Assembly (NCBI GenBank): GCA_023525715.1
Contig: CM042011.1
Span: 372,001 to 436,000 of the forward strand
Source: Cichorium intybus
Taxonomy: Eukaryota; Streptophyta; Magnoliopsida; Asterales; Asteraceae
DNA length: 64,000 nt
Direction: 5' to 3'
The notes below the pieces were generated by a model, which saw only the letters and a list, made by a program, of their open reading frames with translations, did not search any database and had not been told where the DNA came from. How positions within the stretch are numbered: the stretch's first letter is position 1; every line of letters begins with the position of its first letter. The position numbers and the translations under genes were made by a program. Of this stretch, positions 11,055 through 24,357 are shown piece by piece.

Positions 11055-12117
11055 GGGAAATCTCCAATAAAGTCATAATATTTTGGCCTAATTTATGAAA
11101 AAAAAGTCCCAAATTAATTTTTATTTACAAAAAAGGACAAAAACCGGCTAATGTTTTCAAATTAGCCCCTTTAGCCTTTTCAGCAGGTAATTACATGTTT
11201 TATCTTCAATAAAGTCCTAATATTTTGACACAGTTTACGGGAAAGTCCCAACATGTTTTATCTTCGATAAAGTCCTAATATTTTGACCAAATTTACGGAA
11301 AAATCCGAACATTTTGACTTAGTTTACTTGGAAAAGTTACATATTTTTTCATGTAATTACATCTTTAATAACATATTTATATGTTTGAAAACGTATTTTT
11401 ACATATTTATACGTTTATAAAAGGTATTTATACATCGTTTTTACTCTTTACGTATTTTTAATTATTTTTACATTATTAAATACGTTACTAAAGATGTATA
11501 AATGCGTTTTTAAAGATGTATTTTTTAAGTTTTTTTTACGTTATTAAATACATGAATAAAACGTAATTTTTACGTATTTATACGTTTATAAAAGGTATTT
11601 ATACATGTTTTTTACTCTTTAAGTATTTTTTAATTATTTTTACGTTATTAAATACGTTATTAAATACATATAAATACGTTACAAAAGACGTATTTTTTAA
11701 GTTTTTTTACGTTATTAAATACATTATTTTTAAATATTTTTAATAAATACGTAAAAATATATTTTTAAACATATTAATACGTTATTAAAAATGTACATAC
11801 ATGTAAAAATACATCATGTTTTCCAAGTAAAACTGAGCTAAAATGTTGGGACCTTTCCATAAAGTGGGCCAAAATATTAGAACTTCACTGAAAATGAAAC
11901 ATGTTTGGATTTTTCCGTAAACTGGGCCAAAATATTAGGACTTTATTGAAGATAAAACATGTAGAGTTTCCACGTAGCAAGTTAACCTGCTGAAAAGGTT
12001 AAAAGGGGCTAATTTGAATACATTAGCCGGTTTTCTGTCTTTTTTGGTAAATAAAAATTAATTTGGGATTTTTTCATAAACTGAGCTAAAATATTAAGAC
12101 TTTATTGGAGATTTCCC
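11055..12117. mobile_element. Non-autonomous element with long terminal inverted repeats
   Basis: Starts GGGAAATCTCCAATAAAGTC and ends with its reverse complement. The inverted similarity extends about 250-300 bp inward, including ACCGGCTAATGT, AAATTAATTTTTATTTAC and GTAAACT segments. The middle is very AT-rich with many short palindromes of the TACGTATT/AATACGTA kind. No ORF. No clear target duplication: flanks AACAAGAA and TGGAAATG differ. Long arms suggest a Mutator-like or fold-back element. Confidence 0.65.
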
Positions 12118-12694
12118 TGGAAATGTATACAAAAAAAATTTTGAAGTGTGTTGCTATATGTATAATTTTATTATTTCATTTAGATTATTTTATTACTAGT
12201 ATTTATCATTTATTCGGCAAATGATAAAAAATTTAAAATTTTATAAAGAAAACTATTATTTTAGAATTATAAAACAATTTTACAGACAATGATTTCTAAT
12301 TACTAATAGAAATACAGTGTAATTGATATGGTTGATGTATCAAATAATTAATAGAAAAAATTATATTTTATGTACTATTACTTATTTTATTATTAATAAA
12401 TAAATTATATTTTATTACTATCATTTAATTTATTATTAATCTAATAATAATTATATGCACTAATAAAATATACTAATAAGATACCAAAAGTAAAAAATAA
12501 GAAAATATAAAAATAATAATAAATTTATAAAAAATGCACCAGGTAACTAAGAGGATGCAAAAGAATCCCGAAATTCTAGCAAAACTGTACGAAAAAAATC
12601 TAACAATCATAAATAACTTGGTCTAAGAAATAAAAATGGGGCTAGTTTGATTCGGAAATGATTAAATACACCGTGTTGACGCTTTAAACATTCT
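12118..12694. other. AT-rich 3' flank of the MORC gene
   Basis: Low-complexity A/T sequence with no ORF or repeat structure that could be named. It probably includes the MORC 3' UTR and terminator, but no polyadenylation signal stands out from the background. Confidence 0.5.
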
Positions 12695-15600
12695 TTAACT
12701 TATGACTCCGTTGCTCTTGAGCACGTTTATCTTCCGATGCAACTCTTCAATGGTGTCCCTGGCCTCCTACAAGAAACAAGGACGACATGGATAAATAATG
12801 CTGATATGTGGACATTAAACTGCTAAACAAATAAATAATACTAGTATATCCTATTTCTCTCCTAACCTTCAACTTATTCCTCAAAGTCTGTTCCATGTTA
12901 TCTCGTCGGTTTCTTTCTTCAGAAAATATGTCAATAAGGTTTATTTGTTCTTGGTCAAGCACTTCAATGTTTTCCTGTAACTTCACAACCTGCCAAGGAC
13001 GCATTGCACATTGTATTATTCAAAATATTTCTACTGTAACATATCTCAACCAACAGATATCAAAAGAGATTTACTTGATTTTCAAGTGAGACAGTCTTGT
13101 CTTTCTCATATTGCAGATCCATCAACAAATCATTGAGCATCACACTTTCGCTTGTCTCTAATCTGCCAAAGATTTATACCAACATGGTTAAATGGTGAAA
13201 TTCCGCTACCCTTTTTTTTTTTTTCAAACAATAAAATTTTAAAGAAAAAGGCAGAATAAACAAACCTCTTTTTGAGTAGAAGATTTTCTTCCTTCAACTT
13301 GGCTATGGTGTCATCATTGTCACCGCCAGATACATGTCCATCTCCATTCGATGAAGCTGATTCTTTACGCTTAAGTTTTGGTGAAGTACTTGTATAGGCT
13401 TCTGGAATCTCATCTTCCTCAAGTTTTCTGATGGGTCTCAATTTTGCTCTAGCATCATTGCTGTTGATTCCGGTTTGAGCTATATGTTTATCTCCCAACG
13501 AGGGTTTACTTTTTGTATCCGAATTGGTCTTGCAACGTTTAGCGTAGCCAATTTCTTGGCAATTCGTAGACCTGAAAGAATAAAAAATTGTTGGCAAATT
13601 AAAGTTGAATTATTCGTAAGAAAATTAAATGAAGAAAACAAACCAGTATTTCTTCTGTATGACAACCAATCGATTCTCAAGTCTTGAAAGTACGGTTGTG
13701 CGTTCAAACCCCTGTTTATCATGAGCTGGCTCCACAAAATCAGCTTCTAATACACCTATAACACCCCGACCATCACTTCCAGCAGCATTCCAAACCCTCC
13801 AAAATGGCTGCACGCCAAAAGTAAAATTAGAATACATAACAATGGCTCTTTGAGCTCAAATTACGTTGCAAAGAAGCAATTCTATTCAAACCTTAATGAG
13901 TCGGTTCTTATGATAAACATTGAAACCTTGGACATCGATATGGCTTTTTGCATCTTTCACGAAGCCTATATTCACGATAGCCATCATCTGCTGCAAAACA
14001 AGACCAAAAATAAAATTCCTAATTTTAAAATGCAGATACTAGTACTTGCTTATTGATTTAATGTCAATACGTTTTGATCATTCCTTGTCGTTGTCCATTC
14101 GGCACTTGGTTGTGTTGGCTTATACGTAATCATCTGAGTCAGCATCATATCATCAACTATATTATGATGAATCACATCTTTTCCACGAAGGATAATTCTA
14201 AAGCCATCTGGAATGCGCAGGTATAAAATTGCTGCATAACTCTGGAGAAGTAAAAGAGTAGATTAGTAACAATGAAGATATATATATATATATATTGTAT
14301 GAAAACATGGAAGCGGGGGAAATCATACTCTTAAGGAGTGTCGGTAAGTTAGAAAGTGGCGAGAGTTGGGATACTCCTTTGCCATCTCTATCTTCTTCGG
14401 ATCTCGATTGACGCCTCTGATTTGAATGTCCTGTCAATTGAAAACTCATTTAGGTTAAAATAGAAACAAAAAGCACCTATTATTATGGAAGGGAATATAA
14501 ACGTACATGTGGATCAGTGTCAAAATCAAGCTCTAATTGACCTTCTTCGTCCTCCCAAATGTTGTATATAATGATGCGTGTGCCTTGGTCGTTAAGAAAA
14601 TTGAACTGCAAGTGAAACAGAAAAAAAAAGTTTATGAAACCCAGGACTCTGCAGGCTTGTATTTCTAAAACAATTTCAATTCATAGATAAAAACAATAAC
14701 ATTACCTGCTGTAGGAGACCTTCTTCAGTTGAGTATGGAGACCACCGGACTATTGTCTCCATGTTTCTTTTCCAGTCATCCGGTGAAGATCGCACCAGCA
14801 TTCCCCAGTCTTGTCCTCTTTTTTCAAAGTCAATCTAAATTCAAATGATGTGATCATTTGTCGTTGGGGTTATTGAATCAGGTAAATGGTGAATGCATAC
14901 ACAAGGTTAAGATGATACCATTGGAACGACAATATCTTCCTTTCCAGTTTCCATTAAAAATGTGTATGAGAGCATTCCGATACTTTGAGTTGGGCTAACA
15001 ACCAAAGTGAGTTTCGTTTAGCAATCAATCAATGCATATTAATGCAAATGCATGAGAGAAGAAACTCCTCATAATAAAACCATACCTTGTACCATCGTCT
15101 CCAGGGCAACGCGTAAATACTAAAACATCTGCTCCAAGCCTCATCGTACTTGTCTTGAAACCATTCCCATCTAAAACATATCGATGCTTATTACATGCTT
15201 ATATGTTATGAAAACATATTAAATTGCAAATAAATAATTCTATACTCACATTGACCGATAGTGTTGGCCAGTTTGCTTTTTACAGAGTAGCCAAGAGACA
15301 TGCACCCGCGCAACTTATCAGGAGTCATTCCACCACCATTATCTGTACTCCAAAATTAAGTAAAACCTCATGACAAGTTCAATTGCTTTCCATTCACTTA
15401 CTATCTGCTGATATTTTCAAGAAATTGTAAGAAATAAGAATGATAATTAATGTTACCTTCAACCAGTAACATTTTGCTATGATGATCTTTTTCATTATTC
15501 AGCACATCCACATTAACATAAGTGGCTCCGGTGCGCACCTGAGCATGATATGTAATTAGTTGTCAAACAAAATACCAGACGACTTTGCACAAAAAAGAGA

Positions 15601-16615
15601 GATATGTACCTCGTCTAAAGAATTGTCAAGAAGCTCGGCAAAGGCTAAAAGGCAAAAACCAAACATCAGTAATAAAACTCCTTAATTACATTAAAATTTC
15701 AGAACCATTGATTACCTCCCAATGCCCACTTGTGGCTGGTAGCATTTGAATGCAAGAACCTCGGGTGAACCCTCACGTGATCCATACCAGCTGCTGTACA
15801 TACAAAATAAATTACGATGAATTTAGCAGTGGGCTAATTTTAAACAACAATAAAGAGAGATGGTTCCATACTACTCTTCCTTACAAAAAATTAAAAAAGA
15901 AATCTATCTGGAAGGACACAACTTCACGACTTATAATACGATATTTAATGACTACATAATTATTCACTTCTAGTGAAGGCCTAGGGCTAGAGTAATTTCA
16001 CAATCTTCTTCAAGAGCTATCTGACTAAAAGACAACACAGGGTTCACCAAATACATAATAAAACAAACTCATGCAAAAGAAAACATTACGGTTTTGAGCC
16101 ATTGATTTGATGTCTACTGCCCGTCAAATTATGTGTTCTCTGTTACTACTTTTTTCACAAAGATATCAATGAAAATACGAGTAAATAATACGTCTAGGCA
16201 AGGAAGCATATCGATTACCAGGGTGTGATATGGATTCACTATTGTTAACAGAAACCTCATAATCCCCTGCCTTCCAAAACTGTTTGCTCATGGATGGCAC
16301 AATAGCCCTCGGGTTATAATCAGTATTTTGGTATTCTAAGATGGGTTGCGGCCTAATGACCATCGAGCGTTCGTTGGGGTTAATAGGATCAAGAAACCCT
16401 ACAGGCAATGCATATTCAACTACTTGTTCTTCGATTTTCGGCTTTTTACTAGGCCTCCCGTTGCTCTCCTCCGCAACGTCAGTACCGTCATAACAATGCA
16501 AACTCCGATTAGAATCAAGAACATCGATCGTTCCCATATTCGTCGAGACTGTTCGCATTCCGTCTGCGATTTTCTGTTCAACGGCAGTAGATTCAGGCTC
16601 CATCTTGCCCTCCAT
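12695..16615 (-). CDS. MORC family GHKL ATPase (microrchidia), complete, 17 exons
   Basis: Exons (minus strand): 16615-16219, 15793-15716, 15644-15610, 15538-15457, 15342-15250, 15170-15086, 14994-14919, 14834-14706, 14605-14507, 14430-14329, 14241-14071, 13987-13892, 13807-13644, 13571-13266, 13162-13075, 12989-12867, 12766-12695. They total 2196 bp, exactly 732 codons (731 residues), all with GT-AG introns. Motifs: SKQFWKAGDYE (about 120), HSNATSHKWALG and AELLDN (N-box, about 161), DNGGGM (198), YGNGFKTSTMRLGAD (229), PTQSIGMLSYTFL, then the S5-fold region with WEDEEGQLELDFDTDPHDIQIRGVNRD and FWRVWNAAGSDGRGVIGVLEA, a basic linker and a C-terminal coiled coil (about 625-731). Plant MORCs act in the nucleus in gene silencing, chromatin compaction and disease resistance. 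The GYS.K and VNRDPKKIEMAK phrases resemble the MORC4/MORC7 branch. ATG at 16615 (MEGKMEPES) chosen; the frame is open upstream. Confidence 0.93.
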
Positions 16616-16756
16616 GGCAAAATTTACGTGATTCTTGAAGATTCGCACGCACAAACACACGGTGAGAGAGAGAGGGCGATCAAAGTGAAGACGAGGGTTT
16701 CTTCGGCTTGCCTCCGACTTGTGATTTATGCGCAAAAAAAGCGGGAGATCAAGGGC

Positions 16757-16765
16757 TATATATAT
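16757..16765 (-). promoter_or_regulatory. Candidate TATA box of the MORC gene
   Basis: On the minus strand TATATATAG lies about 145 bp before the MORC start codon, leaving room for a 5' leader of roughly 110 bp. Confidence 0.4.
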
Positions 16766-16839
16766 CCATTGAAACCGTTGCTCACGTACACAAAGAATCC
16801 CGAGTATATTTGGCAACTGCCAAGTGGCCCTACCGGAAT

Positions 16840-17576
16840 ATCCTAATAAAACTATGTTCTCTGCTTTTCAATTTGCTCCCTTACTGATGCATATATTTCA
16901 AAGATTGACCCTTAACAAATATATTCACTTCAAATTTGCTCCTAAAAATCCCCCACGCCTCCCCAATTCACTTTTGATATCTATTATGGCATCGATCTCC
17001 GTTTAAAGCAAGTAACGTTATATTCTGTTTTCTATTGGAACCAAGCACCTATGAAACGTATCAAGGCTTGTGAAACATTTTATGGAAGCTAAAAGTTCAA
17101 ATAAATTCTTAAACTTCAAGGACTAGTGGGACATTTCACCTATACAATGGCCCATTAGTGATAAATTTGAGTTTATATTTACATCTGGAAACTACATTAT
17201 CATTTGTATTTATCTAAGTATATATCCTTTTATATAATAAAATATATTTTTATACAAACCAAAGTGATATTATCTTTGGATGTGTACAATATTTTTGTTA
17301 TGGTAAGATTGGAAGATGAGATATATCATAATCTTTTAAATTCAAATTTATACATCAGTTGGAAGCTATCTTATTAAATAAAATTTATTTGTATATATTA
17401 TTTTTTATATTTTATTTTTATATTAAAAAGTGTCGAAAAATAATATAACATATATCTTATTTTTAAAATTTTTACTTTTTAAATATTTGGCTTCGAAAAT
17501 ATATAGTGAAAAACACGTCTTCGTATCTCATAATATTATATTAGTCTTAAATGAAACGTATGTCTATATTATATTA
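16840..17576. other. Intergenic between MORC and the Helitron
   Basis: AT-rich with no convincing gene. The short ORFs are chance. It is the presumed MORC promoter and distal upstream DNA. Confidence 0.5.
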
Positions 17577-17586
17577 CTAGGTTAGA

Positions 17587-17607
17587 AACCCGTGTAATAC
17601 ACGGGTT
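17587..17607 (-). other. Helitron 3' terminal hairpin
   Basis: A perfect 10-bp stem with a one-base loop, about 10 nt from the terminal CTAG. In Helitrons this hairpin serves as the transposition end signal. Confidence 0.9.
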
Positions 17608-17833
17608 GATTAAAAAATATATTAAAAATAATATGAAAAATATCAATATTGCAGATGATAAAATTGTCATTTGTGAAATTGTGTTATTTTGATATTTTAT
17701 ATTATATGATAATTTTTGCTGGTTTTAGATAGGATTTACGAACGCTATGTTTAAATAAAATATGATTAGAATGAATAATAAGTACCAAAAATAATAAAAG
17801 AATAATGCTAATAATAAAAGACGTAATAATAAT

Positions 17834-20800
17834 TCAAAATGCTCGAAATACTTCTTTGTATACAACATTTGATGTCCTATTTGTAATTTTACCGTCTTTA
17901 TCTAAAATCAGTAGTTTAAGTCCTTGTCTACTTTTAACTCTGGATAATGCAACATAGAGCTGACCATGTGTGAAAACTGGTTCTTTTAAAAATAAACCAA
18001 CTTTGGATAGTGATTGTCCTTGACTTTTATTTATGGTCATTGCAAAACATACAGCAAGTGGAAATTGTCTTCTTTGAAACTTGAAAGGAATCTTTTTGTC
18101 TGTAGGCGTCAAACTCATTCTTGGAATAAATACGCGATTTCCAGTATTAGTTCCAGATATGACTTGTGCTTCAATAACACGATTACGCAATGCTATCACC
18201 TGTAGTCTGGTTCCGTTACATAAACCATTTTTTTGATCAATATTTCTGAGTAACATAACTGGAACACCGACTTTCAGTACCAGCCTATGATTTGGCAAAC
18301 CTGATAGTTTAAGGCCATTTAGCACATCAGGTGAGTATAAACTTTCATCAAAGTTATCGTGAACATACTCTGATTGACAGATACTATCTGCACTTAAATA
18401 TTCCTTTTCATCCCCTGGAAAAAGTGATAGCAAACGATCGTTTATTTCTTGAACAACTTCGTTTTTTGGTGCAAGAATCGCTCGTTCTTTAAAATATGTT
18501 GGATCATCAAAATTGTCAAGAATGGAAGGATATACAAAATTAATTAAACTGCCTATAGGATCAAACGAATTGGTAATGAGAAGATCCTGAGGAATATCGA
18601 TTATTGTCTCACCATCATTTGAAGAACCTACATTTCCTTCTCCTATATCCAAAAGCCATTTTGCAAATACCTTTGTTTGTTCCATATCGAACGACTGACT
18701 TTCAACACTTAACCTCATGTTTTTCGTTAATGTAAGGACTTTGCAATTTCCCCAAATATAGGAAGAACTTAAAGAAGCATTCACAATGTCTTGTCTGCTT
18801 CCATTTGGAATAACAGGGAGAATTTGTCTAAAATCTCCTCCAAAAACAATTACTTTGCCTCCAAATGGGATTTGTGAGTTATTATAATTATCAGAACTCA
18901 ATATATCCTTTAAACTTCTATCCAATGCTTCAAATGCATGTTTATGAGCCATCGGTGCTTCGTCCCAAATAATCAATGATGTCTTCTTTAATAAACAGGC
19001 TACGTCACTGTTTGGCTTTATATGACAAAGAGAATCCTCATTAAGATTTATAGGAATTGAAAATCTAGAATGTGCTGTTCTACCTCCAGTCAATAACAAC
19101 GATGCAATCCCACTTGAAGCAACATTTAAAACAATATGACCTTTAGATCTGATTGCTGCAGATAATGTCTTCCAAAGAAAGGTTTTACCAGTTCCACCAT
19201 ATCCATAAATGAAAAACACACCTCCTTTGGTTTTATGAACAGCAGTCATGATATTGTCAAAAATAGTTCGTTGTTCATCTGTTAATGCAACAAAACGATT
19301 TTCAAACTCTTTCTGTAGATTTTGTATGTCATATCCTAGCTCCTCAGTAATCAAGCGGTTGTTTGCTGAAGATATAGAGTCATTGTCGGGATAAGGCATC
19401 ATTGGAAATTTATGTAGGCTGGAATTATTCCGAAGCAGTACTTTCTCAATCTCAAACAAAGTTAAGTTCTTAATTTGATCTTCTGGCAGTGACAAACCTG
19501 AAAAATGTGTACAAACTAAGCATATTAATAAACAAATATGTAGAATTAAAAGTTTTAAAAACTAAGCATATTAAAATAATTTAGAAAATAATAAATGTAG
19601 TAACTTAAAACGTATAATAAAAAATTTAATCAATGATGAAAATAAAATATAATTTCCATATTTATTAATAATGAAGACAATAATTGTATACCTGGTGATT
19701 TTAGTATAAGTTGTTGCTTGTAAAGAATGCCATCAGCCAAGTATTCCCATGTTTTTTCCCATACAAATTCTGGTCTGGACAAACTATTAGACATTAGCAT
19801 GGTCGCAAATAAAGTCCGTAGATAATAACCAGAACCCGACTGACTTGCTTCCTGAATGGCTTCGATATATTCCATGTCATCGTCTAAAAGTCCAAGTGCA
19901 TAACATGCATCTCTAAAACTATGACATTTGTGTCCATTAACCGTGAGTATATCATCAAATGATGTTGGACCTTTGATTTTGTTTAAAAGAATTCTTAAAA
20001 AGTATGCTTCACCGAGAGAAGGAGAAACAGAATGAATTCTACCAATCGATTTGCCCTTTTGTCTTGGCTGCCAACATCGGTCTTCCAAATTCCAGACAAA
20101 CTTTCCAGGGAATTCAACATAAGTCAATTCTCGTGCTTCTTCATAGGTTTCATTACATTTCATCCAAGATAAGAACATTGAAGAAGCAACTGAAGGTTTG
20201 TTGAGGACATTTTCAATATCATCATCTGCACCATATACAACTTGTTGTTGTCCAGGAAGATGAAAAGGAAGCCTCGTAACAGAAGGATACCTATAATGAA
20301 CATCATATGCGAATATTCGCCATGATGCTTCACATGCCGATATATACCTGCAATCATAATATTCTTTTATTTCGTCTACAACGTCTTGATCGTCATCTTC
20401 ATTATTCCTTTTTACAACTGCAACAGTAGCCCTATCAGGACCCTTGTTAATATATTTAAACAAATATTTTATGGATCCAGACTGATTGCACCACTCAACA
20501 TTAATATGTGCCTGATATCTTTTAAGAAGAAATTTGTTATAGGCAACAACACTTCTATTATCTAACTTTACGCCAGACTTTTCAACAAAAGATCCATCAT
20601 TTCGTCTTCTATATAAAGGGAATCCATTTCCATCGATAGAAGTATAGGCAGAAAATTTCTTCGGAAAGTTTTTTGAACATTTTTTATCAATCATGCATGG
20701 GCAGTTCAGATTATCATTGCCGCAAGGACCGTGCATCATGAACTCGCTGACAAGTGAATACAATTCAGGATCCTCATTTTTGTCTGGAATCTCAGCAGTT

Positions 20801-23745
20801 ATAATTGGATCTATATGTTCAACAGTATGAAACTTATGACTGGAATGCATAAACAAACATATATGAGCATGAGGCAATCCGCGCTTTTGGAACTCCACAG
20901 TGTAAACAACTGCATTAATTAAATTAAAATGTATAAATATTAATTTAAAGTAAATATATATTGAATATAAAAAAATATACGAAGAGAATGATGATAAACA
21001 TATTAAAAAATAGAATCTTAATATGATAATAGTGAAAGCAACATACCTGCTTGAACAATACCGAACAATGCATTTTCCTTTAAGTCCTTAATCAATGCAT
21101 CAAGCTTAGTTTTAAACAATCTACATAGTATATCAGGTCTATCTTCAGGATTGACCGAGGTGTCCTTGAGAAATCTTCTAACTTCAGGCCATTTTGGATT
21201 GCATGTTACGGTTATGAAAAAGTCGGGATATCCATACCATTTACAAAGAGACATTGCATCTAAATAATTCTGCATCATGTAACGCGCTCCACCGGTAAAA
21301 GAAGAAGGTAAGATCACACGTTGTCCAACATTAGATATATCTGTAGTACCCTCAAGTTGTACCTTACGTAAATTCTCATATGCTTCACATCTAAGAACTT
21401 TTTGTTGTTTACGAATATAATACAGTCTCTCACTTTCAATCATGGTGTACGCATCTACCAAAAATTGTTGGAAAAGCCTTCTTGCATTTAAAATTAATGA
21501 GAACTTATTTAGCCTATCTTGAATTCTATAAGCGAAGAATTCCCTCATTGTACAGTTTTGCCGTTTGCTTGTGCTTAAGGAAGTAACATTTCTATGTCGA
21601 ATGTCAACTCTGTAACCATCATCACCATATGGGAAAAGTAATGGATATTGTAGAGCAAGGTAAGAAGGATGCAATTCACTTATACGTTGGAGACGTCCTG
21701 ATTGAGTTTTGACAATAATATCTCGATTTTCAATTGAATCACCAATATCTCCGACAATTAAAGCAGCAACTTCAGAAGCAGTTGGTAGGTTATATGTCCT
21801 TCCATCTTGCTGCCTTTTTCCAATTAGACGTAAGTTTAAATCAACATGAGGATTTTCTTGAAAACAATCTCTTGCCATCCTATAACATTTAACCAGCTCA
21901 TTTTCAGAATCCAACATAATCTTCAAATCTTCTATAATCTTAGCATCAACCAAATCAGAAGCAGACGTTGAAGCATTCTTTGATTGGCTGATAACAAAAT
22001 GAACAAATAAATAAGTTAATATTAGTATAGGTATATCATCATATTTAAGGAAATGAGTTGTTAATGATTATTATGAAAAAAAATACCAAAAAGCAGCCTG
22101 TCTATTTGAAACTTCATTCTCGGTATCATATATATATAGTTGAGAGAATTTTGGTTTCGATCCATTTGCGGGTAGAAGACTTCCCATACTATGATAATTT
22201 TGGCCGCTCAGTCTGAATATGTATGGAGCGTTACCCTTATTAATAGACGAATCAATTTTGCCACCCATTGAGGTAAAGGAGAACATTGAATTGTAACGAC
22301 GGATATTCTTCATGAAGACCTTGCCTTTTGGATCGATAGAACGATAAAGATTTTCATAACTTGGAGGTGCTTGTTTAAGATCTGGAAGCTCAACCTTTCC
22401 ATAACCACAACATAACAAATAAGTTGTTTTACAGTCGGTTTTTTTGCTTCGAACTGCTTCGTTTCTCCATAATTTTGCATGACATATTTCACATATAACT
22501 CTTTGATCACCATGATCTAAGTAATCTGTTAAAGTAGTCAATGTTGAAACATATTAATCTTTATGAACATGAGATTACATAATTATAAATTTTGTGTAGT
22601 AGGAATAAAGGTTTATGATGAGTACCTTTTGAGATGCCTGTGAATATGTCATTAAGAATTTGGACGTCATCAAGTTCTCTGTCTGCTCTTAAGTCAAATG
22701 CAGGTATAGCAGATATATTTGCGGTTTTGCTTTTTAACTTATTGTTTCTTGATGGTAAATTGGTCAAAGAATAAGTTGGAGTCATTGTGGATGTATTGGT
22801 GGAATTCATGGCATTAGAATTTATAGAAAATCGTCTATTCATCGAGAAGGGTGTTGTATTGTTTTGATTGTAATTAGATATACCTAAAGAAAATGTAGGA
22901 AACATTAGAATTATAATAAAAAATTATTAAAGTGTGTAATATTTTTTTAATATATAGATGGTTGCTAATAAATATAAATATAGGAACATGAAGCGGAATT
23001 AAGAAAAGTGTACCGGGTGTAATGACAGATAAAGGACTTCTAACAGTTATATTTGGAGAAATAGTTTGGAACGTCGTATGTTGATATTCAAACTTATTAT
23101 TTGTGTTTAGATTTTCTTTATCACTTGCATCGTATGTCAAAGCCTTTGATGATGGCAAATCTGTCTGACCATGTGCCAAGCCTGCTTTAAAATGATAATA
23201 ATATTTAACATTACATAAATTATTATTTAATAAAAAGGAAAACAACTTTAGATGTCAAAGAAATAGTTGTAATATGTTATAGAAAATATATATTTGAGTA
23301 GAAAAGTCTTACAATTTGTATTTTGCATCATACTTGAAAATGTTGTCATCGATGAATAACGAACGTTTGATGTTGTAGACATAAGCATCGGTTTTTTGCT
23401 ATCCAAATATAATTTTCTATATTTTCGCCTTTGCGTAGCATCAATATAATCCATGTTGGTATTTGAAGCTGTAAATAATTATAAGGTATGAGGTTATTAT
23501 CATATAGTTTGAAGCATGGCTAGAATATAAATATTTGTAAGGTATGAGTAATTATTACCATATAGTTATAAGTAACTTCTATATTAATAATTAGTTGAAA
23601 AGATAATAAAGTCCGTACCATTGGTAATTTCATTTAGCGGTTGTGTAAGTTGTATATTTTGAACGTGTGATGTTGACAACATATGCTTCGATCTTTTGCT
23701 ATCCAAATATAATTTTCTATCTCTTCGTCTCTGTCTAGCATTCAT
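17834..23745 (-). CDS. Helitron RepHel: HUH endonuclease plus PIF1-like helicase
   Basis: Exons (minus strand): 23745-23619, 23468-23313, 23181-23014, 22883-22626, 22525-22087, 21987-21047, 20909-19692, 19497-17834. They sum to 4971 bp, exactly 1657 codons (1656 residues), with consistent intron phases and no internal stop. Domains: Arg/Lys-rich N-terminus; a Cys-bearing segment (CEICHAKLWRNEA, CCGYG, about 245-280); Helitron Rep domain with YPDFFITVTCNPKWPE (about 655), HUH motif FQKRGLPHAHICLF (about 702-716) and the two catalytic tyrosines in YLFKYINK (about 845); SF1 helicase with Walker A GYGGTGKT (about 1205), Walker B IIWDEAP, GGDFRQILPVIP, INKSQGQSL and YVALSRVKS. It nicks and unwinds DNA for rolling-circle transposition. 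The start is uncertain: exon 1 is open upstream to an acceptor-like site at 23768. Confidence 0.9.
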
Positions 23746-23768
23746 ATAATCCGTTTTGGTATTTGAAG
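23619..23768 (-). repeat. Duplicated exon, copy 1 (RepHel N-terminus)
   Basis: Together with the exon at 23313-23468 this is a tandem exon duplication. Both follow an acceptor ACAG, begin CTTCAAATACCAA, share the same phase and encode similar text: DYMNARQRRRDRKLYLDSK here and DYIDATQRRKYRKLYLDSK in the second. They diverge after that. The repeat explains why the frame is open upstream of the ATG at 23745. Confidence 0.75.
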
Positions 23769-24357
23769 CTGTGAAACGATATAAATGATATTTAGAAATA
23801 ATAAAGAAAAGTTTAAATATAATTGTTTATTTCAAACGTTTATTTCATTGAGTTGTAAAAGTTATATTTAATTTGTTTTAGTTAATAAAAAAACATATGA
23901 TATGATATGTTTTTTTAAAGATAATATAAAATAAGTAAAAAACTAATTAATATCTAAACAGTAATTAAATAATTGGGATCTTGATTTTGTAATGAATAAT
24001 ATTATCAAAATTTTAAGAAAAACTCATTAAATATTCAATCACAATTAAATATGAATTTAAAAACAAAAATAGATAATTCAAACAAATTCAAAACCAACAA
24101 CCAATGAAATTGTTAGTTTTATAATTTGGATGTTCGTTTTGTAAAAAATAATATTTTAATAAAGTTAAGAAATATTAGTGGAAAATTGAATCAACAAAAC
24201 TAAGAAAATTAAAAGCAAAAGTAGTTAATTAAAACAAATTGTAACCCAAAACATCAAATTGTCTTCACAAAACATCAAATTGTCTTTCCAGAGCAAAATG
24301 TACCGATAATAAAAAACATAAACCAGATGATTATTGTTTGGAAACGACGAAATGTAT
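23769..24357 (-). other. AT-rich spacer between the two Helitron genes
   Basis: No ORF with any recognisable domain. It must hold the RPA terminator and the RepHel promoter or 5' leader. Confidence 0.5.

Noticed and set aside
16346..16846. A 166-residue plus-strand ORF
   Set aside because: It is antisense to the first MORC exon and its leader.
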